Below are positions 19,805-26,928 of a stretch of DNA of 26,928 nucleotides, in pieces (the first letter of the stretch is position 1; each line of letters begins with the position of its first letter). Source of the stretch: DATDRS01 sp035291605 (lineage in GTDB: Bacteria; Chloroflexota; Anaerolineae; Anaerolineales; UBA6663). The notes beneath the pieces were generated by a model that was given only the letters and a program-made list of their open reading frames with translations, was not told the DNA's origin and did not search any database. The translations under genes were made by a program, and so were the position numbers. The stretch covers positions 1 through 26,928 of the forward strand of contig DATDRS010000344.1 of assembly GCA_035291605.1 (NCBI GenBank), written 5' to 3'.

Positions 19805-21520
19805 GTGACCATCTCTATTGCTACCCCTGTCATTCAGAGGAGTCTCGCCATTCCCGTTTCACACGCCTGCCCCCTGTGCGGCCAACCCCTTGACCCGGTT
19901 ATCGCCCGATTCCAACGCGACCTCGAAGCGCGCGTCCTGCACCGCCTTGAAGCCGTGCATCCGAAGTGGAAACCCGGCGAGGGCATCTGCCCCGACTGCG
20001 TGTTCGAGGCGGTGCGTCAAATGCGCGCTGAGCGCACCGAGTCGGCCATCCAGGGCGCGTTACCCTTGCCCTTCCCGCTCAACGGCCGCGGCGATGCTCA
20101 CCTCCTCCCCACGCCCCTCCGGGTGAACGCCCACCCCAACTACACCGGGCGCGGCGTGACCATCGCCTTCCTCGACTCGGGTTTTTACCCCCACCCCGAC
20201 CTGGTCCGACCGGTCAACCGCATTCTGTGTTACGCCGATGCGACCGGCGCGGAGGTCGTGGAGAAGGAACGCTTCAAAAAAGCGCGCGTCACCAACTGGC
20301 ACGGGCTGATGACCGCCTCGGTGGGCGCCGGCAACGGGTTCATGTCGAGTCGGTTATACCGGGGCATCGCCAGCCAGGCGCGGCTGGTGCTGGTGAAGAC
20401 CGGCAATCCGCGCGGGCGGGGGATCCGCGAGCGGGACATCCACCGCGCCCTGGCGTGGGTCGTCGCCCAGCGCGAGCGCTTCGACATCCGCGTGGTCAAC
20501 GTCTCCCTCGGCGGGGATCATCCCTCGACCGGAAAACTGACCCCGCTGGACGAACTGGCCGAGGAAGCTGTCGCGCAGGGCCTGGTGGTCGTGACGGCGG
20601 CCGGCAATGGCGGGCAGCACCGGATCGTCCCCCCGGCCAGCGCGCCCGCAGCCATCACCGTCGGCGGGGTGAACGATCAGAACGTGCTCGACCCGCGCTT
20701 CCGCCGGAGGTGGCCTTCCAACTATGGCTTTGGCGCGCACAAAGTCGCCAAGCCCGAAGTCCTAGCGCCCTCGATCTGGCTTGCCGCGCCCATGCTGCCC
20801 AGGACGTGGGTGCACAACGAGGCGCTGTTCCTGTGGGAACTCGAGCGCTCGTCCGACCGCGAGTTGAGCGGGTTCTTGCAGACGGAGTATGCGGAGACGC
20901 GCTTCAAAAAAGAAACTCGGCGCCTGCCGCTCGACGAAGTCCGCCGCATCATCCGCGGGCGCATGAACGAGCAGAAGTACATCCACCCGCACTATCAGCA
21001 CGTGGACGGAACCTCGATGGCTGCGCCAGTGGTGAGCGCGGTCGCCGCGCAAATGCTGGAGGCCAACCCGGCGCTCACTCCCTCGCAGGTCAAAGAGATC
21101 CTCGTCCAGACCGCCGAGCCGCTCGACGGGGTCCCGTTTGCGCAGCAGGGCGCGGGCGTGATCAATGCGGGCGCGGCGGTGGCGCTTGCCCTCCGCGCGC
21201 GGGGCGGCCTGTTTGAAGAACTGCCGCTCTCGCCGCGCCTCACGCGCAAATCGGTCACGTTTTACTACCACGATCCCTCGGCGCGGAGCGTGGCGCTCGT
21301 CGGCGGCTTCAACGGCTGGCAGTCGAAGAAATATCACCTGCACGGCCCTGCGCACGGGATGTGGCAGATCACGATCCCGCGCCCGCCGGCCGACGTTTAC
21401 CCTTACAAGTTTCTGGTGGATGGCATGCGCTGGGCGCACGACCCGGAGAATCCTGCCCGCATGGAGGATGGGTATGGCGGGCTCAATTCTTTGCTGGTGT
21501 TGAGCAAGACAAAGGCGTGA
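19805..21520 (+). CDS. Zinc-ribbon / subtilisin (S8) / glycogen-binding-domain fusion protease
   Basis: A 571-residue protein with no signal peptide and no recognisable inhibitor prodomain, so it appears cytosolic. The N-terminus has a CxxC pair (C22, C25) and a second pair (C62, C65), a likely zinc ribbon. The S8 catalytic domain (about 105-465) has D124 in AFLDSG, H166 in NWHG, N268 in AAGNGG and S404 in DGTSMAAP, all intact. A helical insert of about 60 residues precedes the serine motif. The last 90 residues form an E-set domain of the AMPK/CBM48 glycogen-binding type: VALVGGFNGWQ and YPYKFLVDGMRWAHDPEN. The GTG at 19805 has only a weak purine stretch upstream. The architecture suggests a protease recruited to glycogen or another alpha-glucan, or one using the E-set for protein contacts; this is inference. 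It has its own promoter and is followed by the esterase run. Confidence 0.85.
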   Translation: MTISIATPVIQRSLAIPVSHACPLCGQPLDPVIARFQRDLEARVLHRLEAVHPKWKPGEGICPDCVFEAVRQMRAERTESAIQGALPLPFPLNGRGDAHLLPTPLRVNAHPNYTGRGVTIAFLDSGFYPHPDLVRPVNRILCYADATGAEVVEKERFKKARVTNWHGLMTASVGAGNGFMSSRLYRGIASQARLVLVKTGNPRGRGIRERDIHRALAWVVAQRERFDIRVVNVSLGGDHPSTGKLTPLDELAEEAVAQGLVVVTAAGNGGQHRIVPPASAPAAITVGGVNDQNVLDPRFRRRWPSNYGFGAHKVAKPEVLAPSIWLAAPMLPRTWVHNEALFLWELERSSDRELSGFLQTEYAETRFKKETRRLPLDEVRRIIRGRMNEQKYIHPHYQHVDGTSMAAPVVSAVAAQMLEANPALTPSQVKEILVQTAEPLDGVPFAQQGAGVINAGAAVALALRARGGLFEELPLSPRLTRKSVTFYYHDPSARSVALVGGFNGWQSKKYHLHGPAHGMWQITIPRPPADVYPYKFLVDGMRWAHDPENPARMEDGYGGLNSLLVLSKTKA

Positions 21521-21603
21521 GAAACTGGCGGCGGATAGAGTAAGCGGATGGAGTGGATGAGGCCTCCGTTATATCTGTTGCAAAATCTGCTGCCCTATTG
21601 ACT

Positions 21604-22323
21604 ATGCATCGCGAATACCACCATTGGTACAGCCCCTCCCTCCAACGCCACATGGAACTCCTCGTCTTCGGCCACGCCGGGGCGCGGATGCTCGTCTTCC
21701 CCACCTCGCTCGGCAAGTTCTACGAGTGGGAGGACCGGGGCATGATCGGGGCGCTGGGTGAGCATCTGGAGCGCGGCTGGATTCAGATGTATTGCGTGGA
21801 CAGCGTAGACGCCGAGAGCTGGTATGCGTGGTGGAAGCATCCGGGCGCGCGGGCGTGGCGGCACATCGAGTTCGAGAACTACCTCCTCTACGAGGTCCTA
21901 CCGCTCGTCTATTCCAAAAACCCGACGCCCTATCTGATTGTCGCGGGCGCGAGTTTCGGCGCGTACCACGCCATGAACTTCGCCCTGCGCCACCCGGACA
22001 AGACCAACCGCGTCATCGCCATGAGCGGCCTGTACGACCTCGAGCGCTGGCTCGACGGCTATGTGGACGACAACGTCTATTTCAACTGCCCCTGCCTGTA
22101 TCTCCCCAACGAGCATGACCCGGCTCGCCTGAACTGGCTCCGCCGCCTCGACATCATCTTGTCGATTGGCCGCGAGGACCCGAACATCGGCAACAACCGC
22201 TGGTTCTCCGGCGCGTTGTGGGGCAAGGGCATCGGCAACGCGCTGCGCGAGTGGGATGGCTGGGCGCACGACTGGCCGTGGTGGCAGCAGATGATACAGC
22301 TATATGTTGGAGGGCATGATTGA
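21604..22323 (+). CDS. Esterase, alpha/beta-hydrolase (esterase D/putative esterase family), copy A
   Basis: A 239-residue cytosolic hydrolase. The nucleophile elbow is GASFG at residues 115-119 (S117) and the likely catalytic histidine is H222 in HDWPWWQQM. The N-terminus MHREYHHWYSPSLQRHMELLVFGH closely resembles that of the second esterase at 25266, which fixes the ATG at 21604. A GTG at 21553, with GGATGGAG upstream, would add 17 residues. The substrate is not known; the family includes S-formylglutathione hydrolases, mycolyltransferases and siderophore esterases. It sits 26 nt before the methyltransferase gene and shares an operon-like run with a class V aminotransferase. The two esterases share the HP..R..R(H) and VI(A)MSG segments but differ through the lid region, so they may act on different substrates. 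Confidence 0.8.
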   Translation: MHREYHHWYSPSLQRHMELLVFGHAGARMLVFPTSLGKFYEWEDRGMIGALGEHLERGWIQMYCVDSVDAESWYAWWKHPGARAWRHIEFENYLLYEVLPLVYSKNPTPYLIVAGASFGAYHAMNFALRHPDKTNRVIAMSGLYDLERWLDGYVDDNVYFNCPCLYLPNEHDPARLNWLRRLDIILSIGREDPNIGNNRWFSGALWGKGIGNALREWDGWAHDWPWWQQMIQLYVGGHD

Positions 22324-22349
22324 TTGTGGATTGAGGGAGCAATTGAGAA

Positions 22350-23123
22350 ATGGAAGACTCGGTCAGCCGTTTTTCGCGCACAGTCGAGTACTATATCAAG
22401 TATCGCCCCGGCTATCCGCAGGCCATCGTGGATTTGCTCCGGGCGGAATGTCATCTCGCCAACGGCGCAGTCGTGGCCGACGTTGGCGCAGGCACCGGAC
22501 TGCTGACGGAATTGTTTCTCAAGAACGGCTATCGTGTTTTCGGCGTCGAGCCGAATGACGAGATGCGCGCGGCCGGCCAGCAGTTGCTCCAACAGTATCA
22601 GGGCTTCACGAGCGTCGCCGGAACGGCGGAGGCGACGACGCTCGCCGACCGCAGCATAGACCTGATCACCGCCGGACAGGCGTTTGACTGGTTTGACCGC
22701 GCCAAGACCCGACTGGAATTTGAGCGTATCCTCAAGCCTGGGGGATGGGTTGTGTTGTGCTGGAATATCCCGCGCACCGACACGCCGTTCCTCGCCGCCT
22801 ATGATCGGGTGTGGCAGAAGTATGTCTCGCCGAGACAGGGCTGCTCCGGGACCGAGCAAGCCAAAGAAGATTTTCGGGCCTTTTATGCGCCGGGCGCTTT
22901 CCAGGCCAGAATCTTCGATAACCTCCAGACCGTTGACTACGATGGCCTGCAAGGCCGCGTCTTATCCGCCTCTGTCGCGCCTCAAGCCGGAACCCCGGAG
23001 CGCGTCGCCCTGCTGAACGAACTCGCGGCCATCTTTCAGGCGCATCAACGTGATGGTCAGGTCGCTATCGTGTACGACTGTCGAGTCTATTACGGCCAGC
23101 TGCAACCGCCAGGAGAAGCCTGA
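22350..23123 (+). CDS. SAM-dependent class I methyltransferase (type 11)
   Basis: A 257-residue soluble methyltransferase. VADVGAGTG at residues 42-50 is SAM motif I, and E67 in VFGVEPND is the expected ribose-binding acid. IDLITAGQAFDWF is motif II and LKPGGWVVLCWN is motif III. The YRPGYP near the start is typical of this subfamily. The C-terminal half carries a small domain that probably picks the substrate, which I cannot name. The ATG at 22350 has GAGGGAG about 10 nt upstream. The stop overlaps the aminotransferase ATG (TGATG), so the two enzymes are likely made together. Confidence 0.85.
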   Translation: MEDSVSRFSRTVEYYIKYRPGYPQAIVDLLRAECHLANGAVVADVGAGTGLLTELFLKNGYRVFGVEPNDEMRAAGQQLLQQYQGFTSVAGTAEATTLADRSIDLITAGQAFDWFDRAKTRLEFERILKPGGWVVLCWNIPRTDTPFLAAYDRVWQKYVSPRQGCSGTEQAKEDFRAFYAPGAFQARIFDNLQTVDYDGLQGRVLSASVAPQAGTPERVALLNELAAIFQAHQRDGQVAIVYDCRVYYGQLQPPGEA

Positions 23124-24571
23124 TGTCCTTATCCACCGTCTTGTCTCTCGCTTCCTTCGCCGACGCCAAGTATCAATTCCACCGCGACTATCCGGACTAT
23201 CTGACGACCAGGCGGCTCGACGAATTAAGAGCGACCGAGTACGCCCGCCTCGACCGCGCGGGCCACGTCTACCTGGACTACACGGGCGGGGGGCTGTACG
23301 CGGACTCGCAGGTTCGCGCCCACCTGGATTTGCTGCGCGATAACGTGTTCGGCAACCCGCACTCGACCAACCCCACCTCGCTGGCGATGACGCATTTGGT
23401 CGAGAGCGCCCGCGCTTACATTTTGAAGTTCTTCAACGCCTCGCCGGCCGAATACGTGGCGATCTTCACGCAGAACGCGAGCGGTGCGCTCAAACTGGTC
23501 GGCGAGTCGTACCCCTTCGGGCCGGGCGGACATTATCTACTCACGTTTGACAACCACAACTCCGTCAACGGCATCCGCGAGTTCGCCCGCGCCAAAGGCG
23601 CAAAGGTCGTCTACGCCCCCGTCCTCCCGCCGGATTTGCGGATTGACGACGAAAAACTCGCCGCTTTCCTCGACCTGGCCCAGCCGGGCGCATTCGACCT
23701 GTTTGCTTACCCGGCCCAGTCGAACTTCTCCGGCGTGCAGCACGCGCTCGCATGGATCGAAAAGGCGCAGGCCAAAGGTTGGGAGGTCCTGCTCGACGCG
23801 GCGGCCTTCATCCCCACCAACCGCCTCGACCTCAGCCGGTGGCATCCCGATTTTGTGTCGCTTTCCTTCTACAAAATCTTCGGTTATCCCACGGGCGTGG
23901 GGTGCCTGCTGGCCCGCCGGAGCGCGCTCGGCAAACTGCACCGTCCATGGTTCGCGGGCGGCACGATCACCGTCGCCTCGGTGCAGGGCGACCGCTACTA
24001 TTTCCAGGAGGGCGCGGAGGCGTTCGAAGACGGGACGCTCAACTACCTGACGCTCCCCGCCGTCGAGACCGGCCTGAAGCACATCGAGAAGATCGGCGTC
24101 GAGACGATCCATACCCGCGTGGTGTGCCTGACGGGCTGGCTGTTGAGCGAACTGACCGCGCTCCGCCACAGCCACGGCGCGCCCGTCGTCCGTATTTACG
24201 GCCCGGTGGAGGCGCACGCGCGCGGCGGGACGGTGACGCTGAACTTCTACGACGCGAAGGGCCACTTCGTTGATCACCGCCTGGTCGAGCAGTTGGCGAA
24301 CCGGGTCAACATCTCCCTGCGCACCGGCTGTTTTTGCAACCCCGGCGGCGGGGAACTCGCGCTCGGCATCTCGGCGGACGAACTGACGTCCTGCTTCATC
24401 AAATCACAGAACCGGCTGACGCTGGACGAGTTCCGCCGCTGTATTGACGACAAGAGCACGGGCGCGGTGCGTGTGTCGGTCGGCCTCGTCACCAACTTCG
24501 CGGACGTCTATCGCTTTATGCAGTTCGCACGGACGTTTGTAGACAAACCGATGGAGGAGATCGCCGTTTAG
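23123..24571 (+). CDS. Class V aminotransferase-fold PLP enzyme, MOCOS-like
   Basis: A 482-residue PLP enzyme related to the N-terminal domain of molybdenum cofactor sulfurase and to cysteine desulfurases. VYLDYTGGGLYADSQV and GNPHSTNP near the start, D225 in LLDAAAF, the predicted PLP lysine K251 in SLSFYKIFGYPTG, and RTGCFCNPGGGE at 400-411 (C403, C405) match that family; a cysteine here would be the persulfide carrier. No MOSC domain follows, so it is not a full MOCOS. AGGAGA precedes the ATG by six bases. Possible roles are C-S lyase, sulfur transfer or amino-acid transformation in the local pathway; I cannot choose from sequence alone. The gene overlaps the methyltransferase and is followed by a short gap with a possible new promoter. 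Confidence 0.85.
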   Translation: MSLSTVLSLASFADAKYQFHRDYPDYLTTRRLDELRATEYARLDRAGHVYLDYTGGGLYADSQVRAHLDLLRDNVFGNPHSTNPTSLAMTHLVESARAYILKFFNASPAEYVAIFTQNASGALKLVGESYPFGPGGHYLLTFDNHNSVNGIREFARAKGAKVVYAPVLPPDLRIDDEKLAAFLDLAQPGAFDLFAYPAQSNFSGVQHALAWIEKAQAKGWEVLLDAAAFIPTNRLDLSRWHPDFVSLSFYKIFGYPTGVGCLLARRSALGKLHRPWFAGGTITVASVQGDRYYFQEGAEAFEDGTLNYLTLPAVETGLKHIEKIGVETIHTRVVCLTGWLLSELTALRHSHGAPVVRIYGPVEAHARGGTVTLNFYDAKGHFVDHRLVEQLANRVNISLRTGCFCNPGGGELALGISADELTSCFIKSQNRLTLDEFRRCIDDKSTGAVRVSVGLVTNFADVYRFMQFARTFVDKPMEEIAV

Positions 24572-24585
24572 GGCCTTGTGCCCGT

Positions 24586-24613
24586 TTGCGTTTGCCCCGC
24601 AAGGGGCTACACT
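24586..24613 (+). promoter_or_regulatory. Possible promoter of the broken methyltransferase gene and downstream genes
   Basis: TTGCGT at 24586-24591 and TACACT at 24608-24613 are spaced by 16 bases. A GCCCC-GCAA-GGGGC hairpin (24594-24607) fills the spacer. The ATG at 24621 is only 7 nt from the -10, again suggesting a leaderless transcript. Confidence 0.4.
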
Positions 24614-24620
24614 ATAGACG

Positions 24621-25239
24621 ATGAGCGCCGAAGCCTACGATCCCGCCCGGAACATTGAGCGCTCCGAATATGGCGCTCCTAGCTTTGCGGATCGCTATCA
24701 TACTATCGCCCTCAGCCTTCAGCCGCGCTCGTGGATGTCCTGACTCAACTGGCGCACGTGGAACGCCCGGGGCTGGTGGTTGACCTCGGAAGCGGGACAG
24801 GGCTTTCGACTTTTATATGGGCGGAGCGGGCTGCGCAAGTCATCGGGATCGAACCAAATGCGGCGATGCGGGCGCGCGCCGAAGCGCACCCACCCGTGCC
24901 CAGCGTGCGCTTTCAGTCCGGCTTCGCCCACCAGACCGGCCTGCTGGATGGTTGCGCCGACATCGTCACCTGCGCCCAGGCCTTGCAGTGGATGGAACCG
25001 CAAAGCACCTTTGCGGAGGTGACTCGTATTCTGCGGCCCAGCGGCGTGTTCGCGGCTTATGACTACGACTGGCCGCCGGTGATGCGTTGGGAAGCCATGC
25101 AAGCCTTCTCATATTGAATCGCGGGCTGACCGAGGCCGAACTGGGCCTGGACGAACTGCGCCGGATCGCCGAGCACACGTTGGGCGCGGTGGCCCAGCCG
25201 TGGTATTTCAGTTACCGGGTACGCATTGGAGTGAAGTAG
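24621..25239 (+). pseudogene. Broken SAM-dependent methyltransferase
   Basis: Pieces of one methyltransferase occur in three frames. Frame 1 from the ATG at 24621 gives MSAEAYDPARNIERSEYGA and ADRYHT, then runs to a stop near 24750. A one-base loss near 24702 would restore YRPQPSAALVDVL, which continues into motif I (LVVDLGSGTG), GIEPNAAMR and LRPSGVFAAYDYDWPP, ending at a stop at 25115-25117. A third frame from about 25105 gives LNRGLTEAELGLDELRR and the usual family C-terminus WYFSYRVRIGVK, stopping at 25237-25239. Between the last two pieces about 60-80 residues expected for the family are missing. So the gene has a frameshift and an internal deletion. It could be a sequencing or assembly error at the first site, but the deletion makes loss of function very likely. 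Confidence 0.75.
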
Positions 25240-25265
25240 GCCGGCTGCTCGACGGGAGAAGACGC

Positions 25266-25997
25266 ATGCATAGAATCCTGGATGGCTGGCACAGCCCCAG
25301 CCTCAACAAAACGATGGAAATCGTCACCTACGGGCATTACGGGTTTCCATTGCTCATGTTCCCCACCGCCGCCGCCGACTACCTGGAGTACGAGCGGTTC
25401 TACGTCATCGAGGCCATCAAGGATGAAATCGAGGGCGGCAAGGTCAAAGTCTTTTCCATCAACAGCATCAACCGCGAAAGCTGGATGAATAGACAGATGC
25501 ACCCGCATGACCGCGCCATCCGGCATGCCCAATATAACCACTACATCACGGAGGAAGTCGTTCCATACATCTGGAATAGCTGCCGGGGCCAGATTGGCGT
25601 CATCACCGCCGGGGCCAGCCTGGGGGCGTACCATGCCGCCAACCAGCTCTTCCGCCGCCCCGATCTGTTCGACGGGATGATCGCCATGAGCGGCAACTAC
25701 CATATCCGCAACTTCACCGACGGCTACTACGACGAGGACGTGTATTTCAACGACCCGCTGGCCTTTTTGCCCAACCTGAACGACGCTCATGACCTGCCGC
25801 TCCTGCAGCAGAAGCGGCACATCCACATCGTCTCCGGGCAGGGCGCCTACGAAAACCCGGAAGGCTCGCGCCAGCTGGCGGGCGTCCTGGCGGCGAAGGG
25901 CATCCCGCACGAACTCGACCTGTGGGGCTTCGACATGCCGCACGACTGGCCCACCTGGCGGGCGATGATGAAGTACTATCTGTCAGAAAAATTCTGA
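25266..25997 (+). CDS. Esterase, alpha/beta-hydrolase (esterase D/putative esterase family), copy B
   Basis: A 243-residue hydrolase paralogous to the one at 21604. The nucleophile elbow GASLG lies at residues 116-120 (S118), the likely catalytic histidine is H226 in HDWPTWRAMM, and AYHAAN, MIAMSGNY and DVYFNDP are shared with copy A. GGGAGAAG at 25254-25260 stands six bases before the ATG at 25266, a good ribosome binding site. A GTG at 25200 would start inside the methyltransferase pseudogene. The lid region differs from copy A (FTDGYYDEDVYFNDP rather than LDGYVDDNVYFNCP), which may reflect a different substrate. The gene is followed by a 7-bp repeat array and then the ATP-grasp ligase, in the same direction. 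Confidence 0.82.
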   Translation: MHRILDGWHSPSLNKTMEIVTYGHYGFPLLMFPTAAADYLEYERFYVIEAIKDEIEGGKVKVFSINSINRESWMNRQMHPHDRAIRHAQYNHYITEEVVPYIWNSCRGQIGVITAGASLGAYHAANQLFRRPDLFDGMIAMSGNYHIRNFTDGYYDEDVYFNDPLAFLPNLNDAHDLPLLQQKRHIHIVSGQGAYENPEGSRQLAGVLAAKGIPHELDLWGFDMPHDWPTWRAMMKYYLSEKF

Positions 25998-26003
25998 TAG
26001 ACG

Positions 26004-26073
26004 TTGGAGATTGGGAGTTAGAAGTTGGAGGCGCGGGCAGGCCAAGAGCGCCCCTAACCTCCAACTTCCACTC
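26004..26073 (+). repeat. Degenerate 7-bp repeat array (10 units) before the ATP-grasp gene
   Basis: Units from 26004: TTGGAGA, TTGGGAG, TTAGAAG, TTGGAGG, CGCGGGC, AGGCCAA, GAGCGCC, CCTAACC, TCCAACT and TCCACTC. The two ends are inverted copies: GAAGTTGGAGG (26021-26031) pairs perfectly with CCTCCAACTTC (26058-26068). Confidence 0.7.
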
Positions 26074-26086
26074 ACAGGAGGCATCC

Positions 26087-26928
26087 GTGCTCAAAATCGG
26101 CGTGATCGTCGGACGCGAATGGTCGTGGCCCCCGGCCTTCATCGAGGAAGTGAACAAGCGGAACGTGGGCGTCGTCGCCGAGTACGCGAAACTGGGCGGG
26201 ACGCGCATGGACGAGCCGTGCTCCTACGCCGTGATCGTGGATCGCATCTCGCACGAGGTGCCGTACTATCGTTCGTATCTCAAGAACGCGATGCTGCAAG
26301 GCGCGTACGTCGTCAACAACCCGTTCATGTGGACGGCGGACGACAAGTTCTTCGGCGCGGCGCTCGCGACGAAACTCGGCGTCGCCAGCCCCAAGACCGT
26401 CGCCCTGCCCAACAAGGACTATGTCCCTGGTATCGTCCACGACGAAAGCCTGCGCAACCTGATGTACCCGGTGCCCTGGGAAGAGCACATCAATTACTTG
26501 GGCGGCTTCCCGGTCGTGCTCAAAGACGCGCATGGGGGCGGCTGGAAGCAGGTGCACATCGTCCGCTCCTACGACGATCTATGGAAAGCCTACAACGAGA
26601 GCGGTCTGCTCACGATGGTCCTGCAGGAGTTCGTCCAGTGGGAGGATTACCTGCGGTGCATGTGTCTCGGGCAGACGGACATCAGGGTGATGAAGTACGA
26701 CCCGGACGCGCGTAAATATCTGCCGCACGACCTCTCACCTCAAATGGTCGAGCGGGTGGTGGAGGACTCGCGCAAACTCGTGCGCGCGTTGGGCTACGAC
26801 ATGAATACCATCGAGTGGGCCATCCGCGACGGGATGCCTTACGCGATTGACTTCATGAACCCCGCGCCGGACATGGACATCAACTCGACCGGCTACGAGT
26901 ATCATCGCTGGTGCGTGGAGAAGATGGC
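26087..26928 (+). CDS. ATP-grasp ligase, RimK-like, 3' part beyond the window
   Basis: At least 280 residues, with the C-terminus cut by the window end. The GTG at 26087 has AGGAGG at 26076-26081 five bases upstream. The N-terminal part (LKIGVIVGREWSWPPAFI) is a pre-ATP-grasp alpha/beta domain. FPVVLKDAHGGGWKQVHIV (about 144-162) is the lysine and glycine-rich ATP loop. LQEFVQWEDYLRCM follows, and YAIDFMNPAPDMD near the window end carries the acidic and Asn Mg-binding positions. Such enzymes join a carboxylate to an amine via an acyl phosphate; a peptide, amino-acid or modified-protein product is possible. The neighbourhood of esterases, a methyltransferase and a PLP enzyme suggests a biosynthetic pathway. 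The substrate is not readable. Confidence 0.82.
   Translation, partial: MLKIGVIVGREWSWPPAFIEEVNKRNVGVVAEYAKLGGTRMDEPCSYAVIVDRISHEVPYYRSYLKNAMLQGAYVVNNPFMWTADDKFFGAALATKLGVASPKTVALPNKDYVPGIVHDESLRNLMYPVPWEEHINYLGGFPVVLKDAHGGGWKQVHIVRSYDDLWKAYNESGLLTMVLQEFVQWEDYLRCMCLGQTDIRVMKYDPDARKYLPHDLSPQMVERVVEDSRKLVRALGYDMNTIEWAIRDGMPYAIDFMNPAPDMDINSTGYEYHRWCVEKM

Overview
The window is a GC-rich bacterial chromosome segment in which every gene I can support lies on the + strand. The best guess for the organism is a member of the Chloroflexota, probably Anaerolineae-like. This is an inference from the secreted protein with a YLPLI-type C-terminus, the many short dispersed repeats, the strong AAGGAGG ribosome binding sites and the overall gene style; no rRNA or other decisive marker is present.

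Layout. (1) 1-2470: a tightly coupled operon with a dGK-like deoxynucleoside kinase, an unrecognised nucleotidyltransferase-fold protein and a dCK/dAK-like kinase. (2) 2493-5852: a stand-alone receiver, a GNAT acetyltransferase and a soluble GAF-GAF-PAS histidine kinase. (3) 5906-10536: an AlaX-type tRNA-editing protein overlapping a GT39-like membrane glycosyltransferase, then a metallo-beta-lactamase-fold protein with lost metal ligands overlapping an asparaginase II. (4) 10605-12224: the translation operon infC-rpmI-rplT, with a clear promoter, an ATT start for infC, an internal hairpin and a terminator. (5) 12225-13730: a macro-domain protein and a SpoU/TrmH RNA methyltransferase, with repeat arrays at their borders. 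(6) 13763-15666: an M16 metallopeptidase with a C-terminal membrane anchor, and rpsU, whose promoter lies inside the end of the peptidase gene. (7) 15787-19686: a short exported-protein remnant and a 1121-residue secreted protein made of nine carboxypeptidase-regulatory-like repeats. (8) 19729-26928: a zinc-ribbon/subtilisin/glycogen-binding-domain fusion, then a run of two paralogous esterases, a SAM methyltransferase, a MOCOS-like class V aminotransferase, a broken second methyltransferase and an ATP-grasp ligase cut by the window end.

Two themes stand out. First, several gene borders carry arrays of degenerate 7-bp units in strict phase, often in two opposite-facing halves. They supply stop codons, start codons, C-terminal tails and in one case a promoter, and one array lies in frame inside a gene. 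Second, the last 5 kb looks like an uncharacterised small-molecule or protein-modification pathway (esterase, methyltransferase, PLP enzyme, esterase, ATP-grasp). All product names come from reading motifs by eye; no database search was possible.
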